A stretch of 14,186 nucleotides of DNA from JBPOHE01 sp052035915 (GTDB lineage Bacteria; Pseudomonadota; Gammaproteobacteria; Chromatiales; Chromatiaceae). The stretch covers positions 1-14,186 of the forward strand of contig JBPOHE010000124.1 of NCBI GenBank assembly GCA_052035915.1, given 5' to 3'. Numbering within the stretch: the stretch's first letter is position 1; each line of letters begins with the position of its first letter. The notes under the pieces were generated by a model. That model was given only the letters and a program-made list of their open reading frames with translations. It searched no databases and was not told where the DNA came from. The translations under genes were made by a program, and so were the position numbers. Of the stretch, positions 7,265 through 14,186 are shown in pieces.

Positions 7265-7582
7265 ATGGCGAGGAAGTTGATCAAACTGAATGATGGTCTT
7301 TTGGTGGAGGTGGAGACCGAAGGGGATGTCCCCCAGCGGATTTCGGCGGGGGCGGCCAAGAAGGTGGAGCTGGCCATGGATCAGGTCGAGGGGTTGTTGC
7401 GCAAGGCGGTGGCTCCGGTTACCTCTGTCTGGGCCGAACTCAACCGCGATCTGACGATCGAAAAGGTCGAGATCTCCCTGGCCCTCGGCTTCGAGGCTCA
7501 GGGTAACCTCTTTATCGCCAGCGGCACGGGAAGCGCCAACCTGAGCTTCAAGCTCATCGTGCGACCCAGCACAAACCCCTGA
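7265..7582 (+). CDS. Trypco1 (trypsin-co-occurring, CU044_2847-like) domain protein
   Basis: A 105-residue protein from the ATG at 7265, with AAGGAA seven bases upstream. It is a stand-alone single domain: an N-terminal beta-hairpin (MARKLIKLNDGLLVEVE), a helix (KVELAMDQVEGLLRKAVAPV), then strands with IEKVEISLALGFEAQGNLFI and a C-terminal SANLSFKLIV. This is the pattern of the Trypco1 family, named because it is repeatedly encoded beside trypsin-like proteases and STAND/EAD-type conflict modules. Its biochemical role is not established; it is thought to be an adaptor or a substrate of the partner protease. It is followed 16 bases later by exactly such a protease, which supports the call. No signal peptide or membrane segment is present. 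Confidence 0.82.
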   Translation: MARKLIKLNDGLLVEVETEGDVPQRISAGAAKKVELAMDQVEGLLRKAVAPVTSVWAELNRDLTIEKVEISLALGFEAQGNLFIASGTGSANLSFKLIVRPSTNP

Positions 7583-7598
7583 CAGGAAGTCGGCACGG

Positions 7599-9098
7599 AT
7601 GGCCGATTGGAAAGATTCCATCGTCCTGCTCACCAGTACAGACCCGGGCAACGACGGGTTTGGTACTGGCTTCGTTTTTCACTCTGACCGTAGCGGGCGT
7701 CGCTATGTGCTCACCTGTCAGCATGTCGTGGACAGCCTTGTGGGGGAACGGCCCCGGGAACCCGACGCGCCCACGCTCATAGAGGTCAACGGGAAGTCAG
7801 CGGAGATTCTCTTGCAGGGCGACGATGTGCTCGACCTGGCGGTGTTGAGCGTGGATAAGCTCGAAGTCGAGCCTCTCGCTTTGGGGAAGCGGCCTGCCGC
7901 GCGGGGTCTGCGAATTGAGAGCGCAGGCTACACGAACGCCATCCCAGGGGAGAATAAAAGCGCTACCAATAGACCACTCTCGGGCACTGTTCGTGACAAC
8001 AATCCAGTGCGGATAGTTCGTCAACCAAGCCAAGCCAGGGCTTGGTATCTAGATTTGGAGTTGGACCCAGATCGCTTTCGTGCCCTCGAAGAGGGGTATA
8101 GCGGGTCTCCAGTATACGACCCCAACACTGGGACCGTGGTCGGCTGCATCAATATCAAGCGTAGCGGTACCCACGGTCATGCGGTCTGTATCAAGAGCTG
8201 CGCCAACTTCAACCCGCCACTAGAGAAGCGGCTGCTCGACTATCCTCCGGATCAGGGACGGTGCTCGCCCGCCGCTGCTTCAGGCACTCCGGACTGGCTC
8301 GCCAGTACCATGGACCACCTCGACCATCTGCAGCGGCTCACCTCACGGCTGGACGGAAGACGGGGATTCGCCTTTATCACCTTCGAGGCTTGTCTGAACG
8401 ATTGCCCCCGAGCTTTTGCCGAGCACCTGGCCCTGGAGGTAAACGCTTGGCGCTCCTTCCCCGGGACTCTGTCGCCCGGGGAATTCCTAACCGTCCTTGC
8501 TCCAACTCGTTACGACGCCCATGGGTTGTGGGTGGCCTTGGTGGACCATGTCACCCCTCCGGATGCCTTCGGCCGCCAGGCCACCGAGGAAATCGACCGG
8601 ATCCTGCACTGGATGAACCAGGGATCGCCCACCGGGAGGCCCATGTCGCGGATCCTGTATTGCGAACTCGATATGGCCGGATTGGGATCGAGCATTCCAG
8701 ATTTCATCGCTGGGGCCATCGCGGACTTTACTCGCCTACACAGCCTCCGGCCTGAGGTCCAGGTCCTCTTCGTCTTCGCCTGCCTCTATCAGGAAACAGG
8801 CTTGGGGCGTTTCCGTTTCCTGAATCGATTCCGCGTACCTCGGTGGCCACGCCATGAGCAACACCTGTCCTTGGGTGCCCTGACCGTACTCCGTCAGGTG
8901 GACATCGAGCACTGGCTGGACAATTTGGAGCGAGGGGGCCACCCCTTGGAGAGAGGCCTCATTCAGCATTTGCGAAACGCGCTGGAACCTCTTTTTCCAA
9001 CCGATGCCGTTCGCGTGCGCTACCGACGGGCGCGCCGTGCCGCCATCTCAATCCTTAACCCGGCGGTCTGCGCCGCCACCCCCGGAGACCGACCATGA
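7599..9098 (+). CDS. Trypsin-like serine protease with C-terminal STAND-like region
   Basis: A 499-residue protein with AGGAAG nine bases before the ATG. Residues ~1-200 are a trypsin/S1-fold protease with the triad in order: His42 in LTCQHVV, Asp79 in DVLDLAVL, and Ser168 in EEGYSGSPVYD. There is no signal peptide, so it is probably cytosolic. After a linker, residues ~230-495 form a second mixed alpha/beta region (HLDHLQRL, RRGFAFITFEACLND, SRILYCELDM, VQVLFVFACLYQETG). Its position and strand pattern resemble the inactive STAND-type domains attached to such proteases: no Walker A lysine is seen where a P-loop would be. That second assignment is inference. The stop codon overlaps the MoxR start (ATGA), so translation is coupled. 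The likely role is a signal-activated effector protease. Confidence 0.85.
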   Translation: MADWKDSIVLLTSTDPGNDGFGTGFVFHSDRSGRRYVLTCQHVVDSLVGERPREPDAPTLIEVNGKSAEILLQGDDVLDLAVLSVDKLEVEPLALGKRPAARGLRIESAGYTNAIPGENKSATNRPLSGTVRDNNPVRIVRQPSQARAWYLDLELDPDRFRALEEGYSGSPVYDPNTGTVVGCINIKRSGTHGHAVCIKSCANFNPPLEKRLLDYPPDQGRCSPAAASGTPDWLASTMDHLDHLQRLTSRLDGRRGFAFITFEACLNDCPRAFAEHLALEVNAWRSFPGTLSPGEFLTVLAPTRYDAHGLWVALVDHVTPPDAFGRQATEEIDRILHWMNQGSPTGRPMSRILYCELDMAGLGSSIPDFIAGAIADFTRLHSLRPEVQVLFVFACLYQETGLGRFRFLNRFRVPRWPRHEQHLSLGALTVLRQVDIEHWLDNLERGGHPLERGLIQHLRNALEPLFPTDAVRVRYRRARRAAISILNPAVCAATPGDRP

Positions 9099-10207
9099 CC
9101 GCCACCCCCCTGTACCACGGCGATGGCAGACAACGCCCCGAGGCCGCCGCACGGCTGCCCGCCGTTGACCCGGACGCCATGCGGAATCCAGAGCATTATT
9201 TGGCCGGACTCGAGCTGCGGGCGGCCGTCGATACCGCCTTGATACTCGGCATGCCGCTGTTGCTCACTGGTGAGCCGGGTTCCGGCAAGTCGCGCCTGGC
9301 CCATAGCATCGCCTGGGAACTGGGACTGCCGCTGACTGATTTCATCGTCAAGTCGGATACCCAGGCGCGGGATCTCCTCTATCGCTTCGATACCGTGGGG
9401 CGTTTCCATGCCAGCCAAACCGAGGGACGCGCCGCTGACCCGCGTCGCTTCATCACCTTCGCCGCCTTGGGGCGGGCCATCCTGCATGCCAAACCCAGGG
9501 ACTATGCCCATGGCGAGGAAGAGGGGCAACTTCATCTGCCTCTTGCCGCTCTGCAGCATCCAGGGCGACCGACGCGGTCGGTGGTGCTCATCGACGAGAT
9601 CGACAAGGCACCGCGAGATGTCCCCAACGATCTCCTGGATGAGATCGATCGCATGCGTTTTTCCATCCCGGAGCTGGCGGACGACCGCAATCCCATGCCC
9701 ATGGTCGAGTTATCATCCTCCGAGCAGCGGACTGGCCGTCCCATCGTGGTGATCACCAGCAATTCCGAGAAGGCCCTCCCCGAACCCTTCCTGCGTCGTT
9801 GCGTCTATCACCATCTGGAACTCCCGCCATTTCGCCAGGACCTCAAGGACCTTCAGCCGGACGGGCGGGTCACCATCGAAGACATCGTCAGACGCCGCCT
9901 GGGTAGCCGCTTCGCCGGAGGTGGCGACCGGCTGTTTGCGGAGATGATGGACTTTTATCGCTTCCTGCGCCGCGAAGCCCAGGGGCTCGGCCACCATCCC
10001 TCCCTGGCCGAACTGCTCAACTGGCTCGATGCCCTGGTTCCGACTGATCGAGAGGTAGCGCCGAACGGCATCGAGGGGCTTGACCAGAGCCTTTTCCTTG
10101 CCCGCACCCGTAGCCTCCTGTTCAAGAACCAGGCCGACCAGGCCCAGGCCGAGAACCTGATCAAGCGTTGGCGGGAGAGGCGCTCGGCGGCTAACCCGGG
10201 ACGCTGA
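9095..10207 (+). CDS. MoxR-type AAA+ ATPase
   Basis: A 370-residue ATPase. Walker A is GEPGSGKS (59-66), Walker B is VVLIDEID (163-170), sensor 1 is VVITSNSE (218-225), and arginine-finger-type residues lie in FLRRCVYHH (R234/R235). A helical lid follows with PSLAELLNWLDALV. MoxR ATPases act as chaperone-like switches that remodel a partner carrying a vWA-type domain, and the next gene encodes such a partner. The start overlaps the preceding protease stop by four bases and the next gene begins 16 bases later, so all four operon proteins are probably made together. The family call is secure; the specific client is inferred from the neighbourhood. Confidence 0.9.
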   Translation: MTATPLYHGDGRQRPEAAARLPAVDPDAMRNPEHYLAGLELRAAVDTALILGMPLLLTGEPGSGKSRLAHSIAWELGLPLTDFIVKSDTQARDLLYRFDTVGRFHASQTEGRAADPRRFITFAALGRAILHAKPRDYAHGEEEGQLHLPLAALQHPGRPTRSVVLIDEIDKAPRDVPNDLLDEIDRMRFSIPELADDRNPMPMVELSSSEQRTGRPIVVITSNSEKALPEPFLRRCVYHHLELPPFRQDLKDLQPDGRVTIEDIVRRRLGSRFAGGGDRLFAEMMDFYRFLRREAQGLGHHPSLAELLNWLDALVPTDREVAPNGIEGLDQSLFLARTRSLLFKNQADQAQAENLIKRWRERRSAANPGR

Positions 10208-10223
10208 GTCAGGGAAGCCGCCC

Positions 10224-13127
10224 GTGAGCCTGCCTGATCCTGGCAGCGATCCGTCAGCCGGGGTCGGGGGACCCGGGTCCGGACCTTGGGCCCGCCTCGC
10301 CGATCTGGACCATCGGCTGCGCGCCGAAGGCTTCCCGACCGGAGCCGACCGTTGGCAGAATGTCCATGATCTCCTCGCCGCGCTCGCTGCCAGCCATCGG
10401 CTCCCCGCCGATCCCCAGGAGCTGCGCCCATTCCTCGCGCCGCTGTTCTGTCGCTCCGCCGACGAGCAACGGCGCTTCACCAAGGTGTTTGCCCAATGGC
10501 TGGGGGGCGCCGCCCCCAGGGATGTCCAAATCCAAGGCCCATCCCCCGTCTCCGAACAGCCATTGCGACCTCTGCCGCCAAAGACCCCTCTCTGGCCGGT
10601 GCTGGCTGGACTGGGGATGTCCATCGCCGTGGCCGCTCTCGGCCTGTACCTATGGTTGTCACCACCGAGGCCGCCAAGCATCCTGGCGCCATCGCCCGTT
10701 TCCCAGCCGCCCCGGGCGTCGCCGGTGGAGGGCTCACAAGACTACCTGCAACTCGAGCTGGAGCCCGTGTTGCCGAGGACGCCACCCGAGATCCCGCTAC
10801 CCAGCCCGGAGGCCCGTCGTTGGCTGGCGGTGGCGGATTGGCTGGTCCCCATCCTGCCCCTGCTGTTCCTGTTGACCGTCCTGGCCTGGCGTATCCGGCG
10901 ACGCCGCGACGTATTGCGCTACCGTCGCGGTGAGGTCGACTCGCCGTTACGCCATATCACCCTGGCGGAGGGCGATGATGATCTCTTTACGGGGCCCGAG
11001 CTGCGGACCGCCCTGGCGCGGCTGCATACAACGGTCACGGTGACCACGGCGCGACTGAACGAGTCCGCCACCGTCGAGCGGAGCGCCCGCGACAATGGGC
11101 TGTTCACCCCGGTCTACCGTGACTTGCCCCGAGTCCCGGACCTGGTGGTGCTGGTGGAATTTCTCCATCGTAGCGATCACCTCGCCGTTCTGGGTGAGAC
11201 CTTGATTGGGAGACTTCGCGGCGCCGGCATCGAAGTCCAGCGTTACGCCTACCAGCGCCATCCCGCCCGCGTCCAGGGCCCGCGCGGGCGCCCGCTGTCT
11301 CTCGCGGATCTGGCCGCTCGCCATCCCGGGTCGCGCTTACTCATCATCGGCGACCCCAGCCCCTGGCTCGAACCCTGGAGCGGGCGTCTCGCCGACTGGA
11401 GCGAGGTTCTCGCCCTCTGGCCGCGCCGGGCCCTGCTCGCCACTCGTTCCATCCCCGGCCCCTGGCGCGCCGCCCTGGAGGCGAGTGGGCTGGTCCTGGC
11501 CCCCTTCGGCGAGGCCGGGTTGATGCGCCTCGCCGGCCACCTGGCCCGCGCCCCGGTCGCACCGCTGGAGCTCCACGACCCGGAACTCCCCGGGCTCCTC
11601 GGCACCCATGTGGTCCTGGATCCAGCCCCAGAGCCTGCGGATCAGCAACAACTGCTCTCCTCCCTGGAGGCCTGGTTGGGACCCAGAGGCTGGCTGCTGC
11701 TAGCCGCCGCCGCCAGGTATCCCGAGCTGCATCCCGGCCTCACCCGCGTTCTCGACCAGGCCCTCTTTCCCGAGGAACCGCCAGAGTCGCGAGCCCCGCG
11801 TTTATTACGACTCGCCCGCTTACCCTGGCTGCGTCTCGGCCAGCTCCCGGCCTGGTTGCGCCTGGCCCTGTTCAAGCGCTCCCCGCCGCCCCAGGCGCGA
11901 CGGTTCAGCGACATCTACCGCGAACTCCTGGTGCGGGCCAGCGTGGACGGGGAGGAAGAGGTGCGTCTGCCGGTGGCCGTTCCCCGGCGACGGCCAGGTC
12001 CTTTGGCGCGGGGGTGTATGGATTCCTGGTTGCGGGATCTGGTTCGATTTTCCGGTCCCCAAGCTGTCCTCCAGGATCGTATCTTTCTCGATACCGTCCT
12101 GCGTCCCCGAGTGCTGGACTTCCTGCTCCCCAGGTGGTTGGCCAGGCGGCTGCCACGACGTCCACCCGGTGGTTTCCTCGCCCCCCTCGGCCTTGGCCTC
12201 CCACTGCTGGCCCTGATGTACCTGGTCTGGCATGGGGGAGGGGGGCTGGGCCTGAGCTTCCCGCCGGCTTGGCGCTCCTGGGCCGGAGCCGCGGTCCAGG
12301 CGACCGAGGATCTCAGCCACAGCGGGTTCCGGGTGGAGATCCAGCACACCCCGGAGACCCTTCGGCTGGCCGAACGTCTGCGGGAGGTTCTGTTGGCCCG
12401 GGGTTTTCCCAATGCGGAGCTAAAAGCCTTCACCGGCCCAGTGGCGGATCACGCCAACAACACCGTCCAAATCGGCGATGCCGAAGCGGCGGCAAGCGGC
12501 GCCTTCATCGCCGCGCGGCTGGAATATCTGGCCTGGGGCCTGCCGCCGATCATCGCCAATCGGCTTGCGGAGCCGCCCCCGGAAGCCGATCCCGCCCAGT
12601 TCGCCGAGCCGCCGCCAGGGGAGATCCGTGTCTGGCTCGTCAATCCCGGGCATGGGGGTGTCTTCACCGACTCCCTGAAGCTCCCCCTCGACCAGGCCGA
12701 GCGGGCGCTTCCAAGAGCATCCTTCTCGCAGGATAAATCAAAAATAGCTAATTACACACCTCCCCCGCCTGAGGCAGAAGGGGAACGGGTGGGAGTAAAG
12801 GATCAAAATTTAGGAGGTGAGAAGAGTAAACGATCACAATCAAAATGTGTGATACATGTAAAAAGAATTGCATGTCGAGGGAAAGAAATTGAATCATATA
12901 AAAAATGCGATGGCAAACAAGAGTGTGATGAAGATGGAAAGGCAGATTCAGAAGCGAAGTGTAAAATATCAGCGATGAAAGCCTGTGATAATGCTAGAAC
13001 AGATGTCACAAAAACAAAGGTCATTACTGCGAAATTTGATGGAAAATCTCTCAATGGTGGACAAGATTTTTGCGGTAATAAAAGACCTGATTTCAATGAG
13101 TGCCCAGAAGATATGGCTAATAAATAA
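10224..13127 (+). CDS. MoxR-partner membrane protein with degenerate vWA-like domain and Cys-rich tail
   Basis: 967 residues from the GTG at 10224, with AGGGA upstream. In order: a cytosolic N-terminal helical domain (~1-110, GFPTGADRWQNVHDLLAAL); TM1 (~122-147); a short Pro-rich outer loop; TM2 (~204-223) followed by RIRRRRDVLRYRR; a large cytosolic region (~225-645) with a vWA-like core (VPDLVVLVEF, SRLLIIGDPSPWLE, RRALLATRS); and TM3 (~650-670) preceded by RRLPRRPP. Charge distribution puts the last ~300 residues in the periplasm. The metal-binding DxSxS motif of true vWA domains is missing (VEFLHRSDH instead). Residues ~690-820 form a further domain (LRLAERLREVLLARGFPNAE). From ~832 the DNA turns AT-rich and the tail carries eight cysteines, ending DFCGNKRPDFNECPEDM. 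Relatives that I recall carry an FGE-sulfatase domain at this place. It probably acts as the MoxR-controlled membrane sensor or scaffold. Confidence 0.72.
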   Translation: MSLPDPGSDPSAGVGGPGSGPWARLADLDHRLRAEGFPTGADRWQNVHDLLAALAASHRLPADPQELRPFLAPLFCRSADEQRRFTKVFAQWLGGAAPRDVQIQGPSPVSEQPLRPLPPKTPLWPVLAGLGMSIAVAALGLYLWLSPPRPPSILAPSPVSQPPRASPVEGSQDYLQLELEPVLPRTPPEIPLPSPEARRWLAVADWLVPILPLLFLLTVLAWRIRRRRDVLRYRRGEVDSPLRHITLAEGDDDLFTGPELRTALARLHTTVTVTTARLNESATVERSARDNGLFTPVYRDLPRVPDLVVLVEFLHRSDHLAVLGETLIGRLRGAGIEVQRYAYQRHPARVQGPRGRPLSLADLAARHPGSRLLIIGDPSPWLEPWSGRLADWSEVLALWPRRALLATRSIPGPWRAALEASGLVLAPFGEAGLMRLAGHLARAPVAPLELHDPELPGLLGTHVVLDPAPEPADQQQLLSSLEAWLGPRGWLLLAAAARYPELHPGLTRVLDQALFPEEPPESRAPRLLRLARLPWLRLGQLPAWLRLALFKRSPPPQARRFSDIYRELLVRASVDGEEEVRLPVAVPRRRPGPLARGCMDSWLRDLVRFSGPQAVLQDRIFLDTVLRPRVLDFLLPRWLARRLPRRPPGGFLAPLGLGLPLLALMYLVWHGGGGLGLSFPPAWRSWAGAAVQATEDLSHSGFRVEIQHTPETLRLAERLREVLLARGFPNAELKAFTGPVADHANNTVQIGDAEAAASGAFIAARLEYLAWGLPPIIANRLAEPPPEADPAQFAEPPPGEIRVWLVNPGHGGVFTDSLKLPLDQAERALPRASFSQDKSKIANYTPPPPEAEGERVGVKDQNLGGEKSKRSQSKCVIHVKRIACRGKEIESYKKCDGKQECDEDGKADSEAKCKISAMKACDNARTDVTKTKVITAKFDGKSLNGGQDFCGNKRPDFNECPEDMANK

Positions 13128-13144
13128 TTTGCCTTGAGGATAGG

Positions 13145-13169
13145 GTGCCTGAAAAAGTATATGAGGCAC
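13145..13169. terminator. Hairpin after the membrane-protein gene
   Basis: GTGCCT (13145-13150) pairs with AGGCAC (13164-13169) around a 13-base AT-rich loop, 18 bases past the stop codon. There is no U-run, so it may only mark the transcript end or protect the mRNA. Confidence 0.25.
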
Positions 13170-13211
13170 AAACCTTTGGGGGATACCCTCATTGTATTTG
13201 TCCGTAAGTGT

Positions 13212-13226
13212 ATAAACAATGTTTAT
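13212..13226. promoter_or_regulatory. Perfect 15-base palindrome, possible operator
   Basis: ATAAACA and TGTTTAT form perfect 7-base arms around a single A. It lies in the noncoding AT-rich stretch upstream of the lectin-type repeat and the FGE gene, where a protein-binding site would make sense. No convincing promoter boxes are seen at the right spacing. Confidence 0.3.
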
Positions 13227-13371
13227 GTTGATAGATTGGGCTGCTTTTCTTTTTTCTTGGCGAGAGGAAGCACCACCAATGGTTCCCTTAGGCAATCGGC
13301 AGAATCCCGCTCCTGTACGCGTCGGCCAGATGGCGTTTGATGAGGGATCGGGTAGCATTGTCCCTGGGCTG

Positions 13372-13510
13372 CCGGTCAGGCGAGGCCCGGCGCGTGGTTC
13401 GCGGCGGCGGCTGGAACAACAACCCGAACAGGCTTCGGTCGGCCAACCGCAACAGGAACACCACGGATGAAGCGAACAACAACCTTGGTTTTCGTCTCGC
13501 CAGTACGCCC
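13372..13510 (+). repeat. Probable DGR template repeat (or unmutated variable-repeat remnant)
   Basis: Read from the GTG at 13394, this encodes VVRGGGWNNNPNRLRSAN, then RNRNTTDEANNN and LGFRLAS: the end of an FGE-sulfatase/C-type-lectin domain, as used by targets of diversity-generating retroelements. All ten Asn codons are AAC, and they fall at the surface positions that DGRs vary through adenine mutagenesis. Similarity to FGE proteins begins abruptly near 13372; the bases before it match no FGE sequence in any frame. So this is a short partial copy, not a whole gene, as expected for a template repeat. The frame runs on to a stop at 13646-13648 (MARTVRFKEREGVPAGVHD). No reverse transcriptase is in the window. 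The alternative is the leftover 3' end of an FGE gene whose body was replaced. Confidence 0.6.
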
Positions 13511-13568
13511 GCCACCATGGCCAGAACCGTCCGCTTCAAGGAGCGGGAGGGAGTGCCGGCGGGTGTCC

Positions 13569-14186
13569 ATGACCGATGGTCCTGCGCCCCGCAAGGAGGG
13601 CGGTCGCCGAAGAGATCCCCAGGGAAGGCTGGCGCCCGGGGCTGGTAGGCTTGGCCGAAGGTCCCGGGCGCTTCTAGCCCTTGGTGCGGCGCTCTGGTTT
13701 GTTGCTCCCTTGCCGTTGCTGGCCCAAGAACCCCCACGTCCCTGTTCCAGCGGTGCCGGCCAGGGTCCGGAGATGGTGTTGATCCAACCCGGGCGCTTTC
13801 TCATGGGCTCGCCCGATTCTGAGCCAGAGCGCATATCGAGCGAGGGACCCCGCCATGGCGTGGCGATGCCACGGCCCTTTGCTATTGGCCGCTGTGAGGT
13901 CAGGGTGGAGGAGTTTCGCGTCTTTGTCGATGAAACAGGCTACCTGACCGAGGCCGAGCGCCCAGGTGAGGATGGCAAGGCGCGGGGGTGCTGGATCTGG
14001 GTAGAGGCAAAGCAGCAAGTGGAGCGAGACTCCCGATACAACTGGCGCCAGCCGGGCTTCCCCCAATCCGAGGACGACCCGGTAGTCTGCGTAAGCTGGA
14101 ATGACGCCCGCGCCTATGCCCACTGGATGTCCCTGAAGACCGGCCAGCATTACCGCCTGCCCACCGAGGCGGAATGGGAATACGCC
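13569..14186 (+). CDS. Exported FGE-sulfatase/C-type-lectin-fold protein (SUMF1/EgtB/PvdO family), 5' part
   Basis: An open frame from the ATG at 13569 runs off the window (206 codons). A basic N-terminal arm (residues 1-33, ending GRRSR) precedes a hydrophobic core (ALLALGAALWFVAPLPLLA), then AQE, so a signal peptide cleaved after Ala52 is likely. The FGE-sulfatase domain begins at MVLIQPGRFLMGS (69 onward) and shows FAIGRCEVRVEEFRVFV, VVCVSWNDARAYAHW and RLPTEAEWEYA, all hallmarks of the family. The Cys pair of true formylglycine-generating enzymes would lie further on and cannot be judged. Many members are not enzymes but ligand-binding folds, including DGR target proteins. The preceding repeat at 13372 matches the expected 3' end of such a gene. 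No good ribosome-binding site lies close to this ATG; GGAGGGAG is ~20 bases away, so the start is uncertain. Confidence 0.78.
   Translation, partial: MTDGPAPRKEGGRRRDPQGRLAPGAGRLGRRSRALLALGAALWFVAPLPLLAQEPPRPCSSGAGQGPEMVLIQPGRFLMGSPDSEPERISSEGPRHGVAMPRPFAIGRCEVRVEEFRVFVDETGYLTEAERPGEDGKARGCWIWVEAKQQVERDSRYNWRQPGFPQSEDDPVVCVSWNDARAYAHWMSLKTGQHYRLPTEAEWEYA

Larger units (their letters stand above)
12722..13265. other. AT-rich segment of foreign composition
   Basis: Base composition changes abruptly at about 12722, from GC-rich to a stretch rich in AAA, TAA and ATT words, and returns to GC-rich near 13265. The left part codes for the last ~135 residues of the membrane protein; the right part (13128-13265) is noncoding and holds two palindromes. 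No transposase, terminal repeat or tRNA is seen at the edges. It looks like a module exchanged or inserted as one piece. Confidence 0.65.

Noticed and set aside
13134..13340. 68-codon frame after the membrane-protein gene
   Set aside because: It needs a TTG start without a ribosome-binding site, spans both AT- and GC-rich DNA, and resembles nothing known.
13219..13470. 83-codon frame overlapping the lectin-type repeat in another frame
   Set aside because: The repeat is clearly meaningful in the RGGGWNNNP frame; this one gives Gln/Arg-rich text expected from a shifted AAC repeat.
13412..13495. Simple AAC microsatellite as the explanation of the Asn-rich stretch
   Set aside because: The AAC codons are spaced by conserved FGE residues (W, R-S-A, G-F-R), so this is a protein-pattern repeat rather than a tandem slippage repeat.
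1..14186. CRISPR array, tRNA, rRNA or a reverse transcriptase gene
   Set aside because: No regularly spaced repeats, no tRNA-like or rRNA-like sequence, and no YxDD-bearing reverse-transcriptase frame was seen on either strand.

Overview
The window is GC-rich DNA (apart from one AT-rich segment) from what is probably a gammaproteobacterium, perhaps of the purple-sulfur/Chromatiales type. The lineage is inferred from a ParC that looks gammaproteobacterial throughout, a MurJ-like flippase, the base composition, and the accessory operon, a kind found in complex-lifestyle bacteria. No rRNA, tRNA, CRISPR array or phage structural gene was seen.

Layout. Positions 1-450 hold the 3' end of an IS30-family transposase, a dispersed palindromic intergenic repeat and a terminator-like hairpin. 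Positions 450-5318 (minus strand) carry a secreted lipoprotein of unknown function, parC (topoisomerase IV subunit A) and murJ (lipid II flippase). In this sequence murJ is split by a frameshift near its N-terminus. Positions 5465-6542 (minus strand) carry a RES-domain toxin preceded by its Xre/MbcA/ParS-type antitoxin, with a plausible autoregulated promoter. Positions 6543-7264 have no convincing gene. They do contain two copies of a palindrome placed around a good sigma70-like promoter on the plus strand, possibly the control region of a lost gene.

From 7204 to the right edge (plus strand) lies the most interesting part. It is a tightly packed operon: a Trypco1 (trypsin-co-occurring) small protein, a trypsin-like protease with a long C-terminal STAND-like region, a MoxR-type AAA+ ATPase, and a 967-residue membrane protein with a degenerate vWA-like domain. 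A separate exported FGE-sulfatase/C-type-lectin-fold protein then runs off the end of the window. This matches the general plan of NTPase/protease biological-conflict ('ternary') systems. Between the membrane protein and the FGE gene is a short segment (about 13372-13510) that encodes only the last piece of an FGE/C-type-lectin domain. Ten Asn codons, all AAC, sit in the positions that vary in targets of diversity-generating retroelements (DGRs). It looks like a DGR template repeat or an unmutated variable-repeat remnant. No reverse transcriptase is visible, so it would have to lie beyond the window.

The membrane protein's last ~135 residues are AT-rich and contain eight cysteines. They sit where related proteins, as I recall them, carry the FGE domain. 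The AT-rich stretch continues past the stop codon to about 13265, which suggests a transferred or swapped module. A working model is a membrane-anchored, ATPase-gated, protease-armed sensor complex whose periplasmic recognition part is modular: a disulfide-rich tail in one protein and a hypervariable lectin fold in the other. The architecture is read from the sequence. The defence role and the DGR link are inference.
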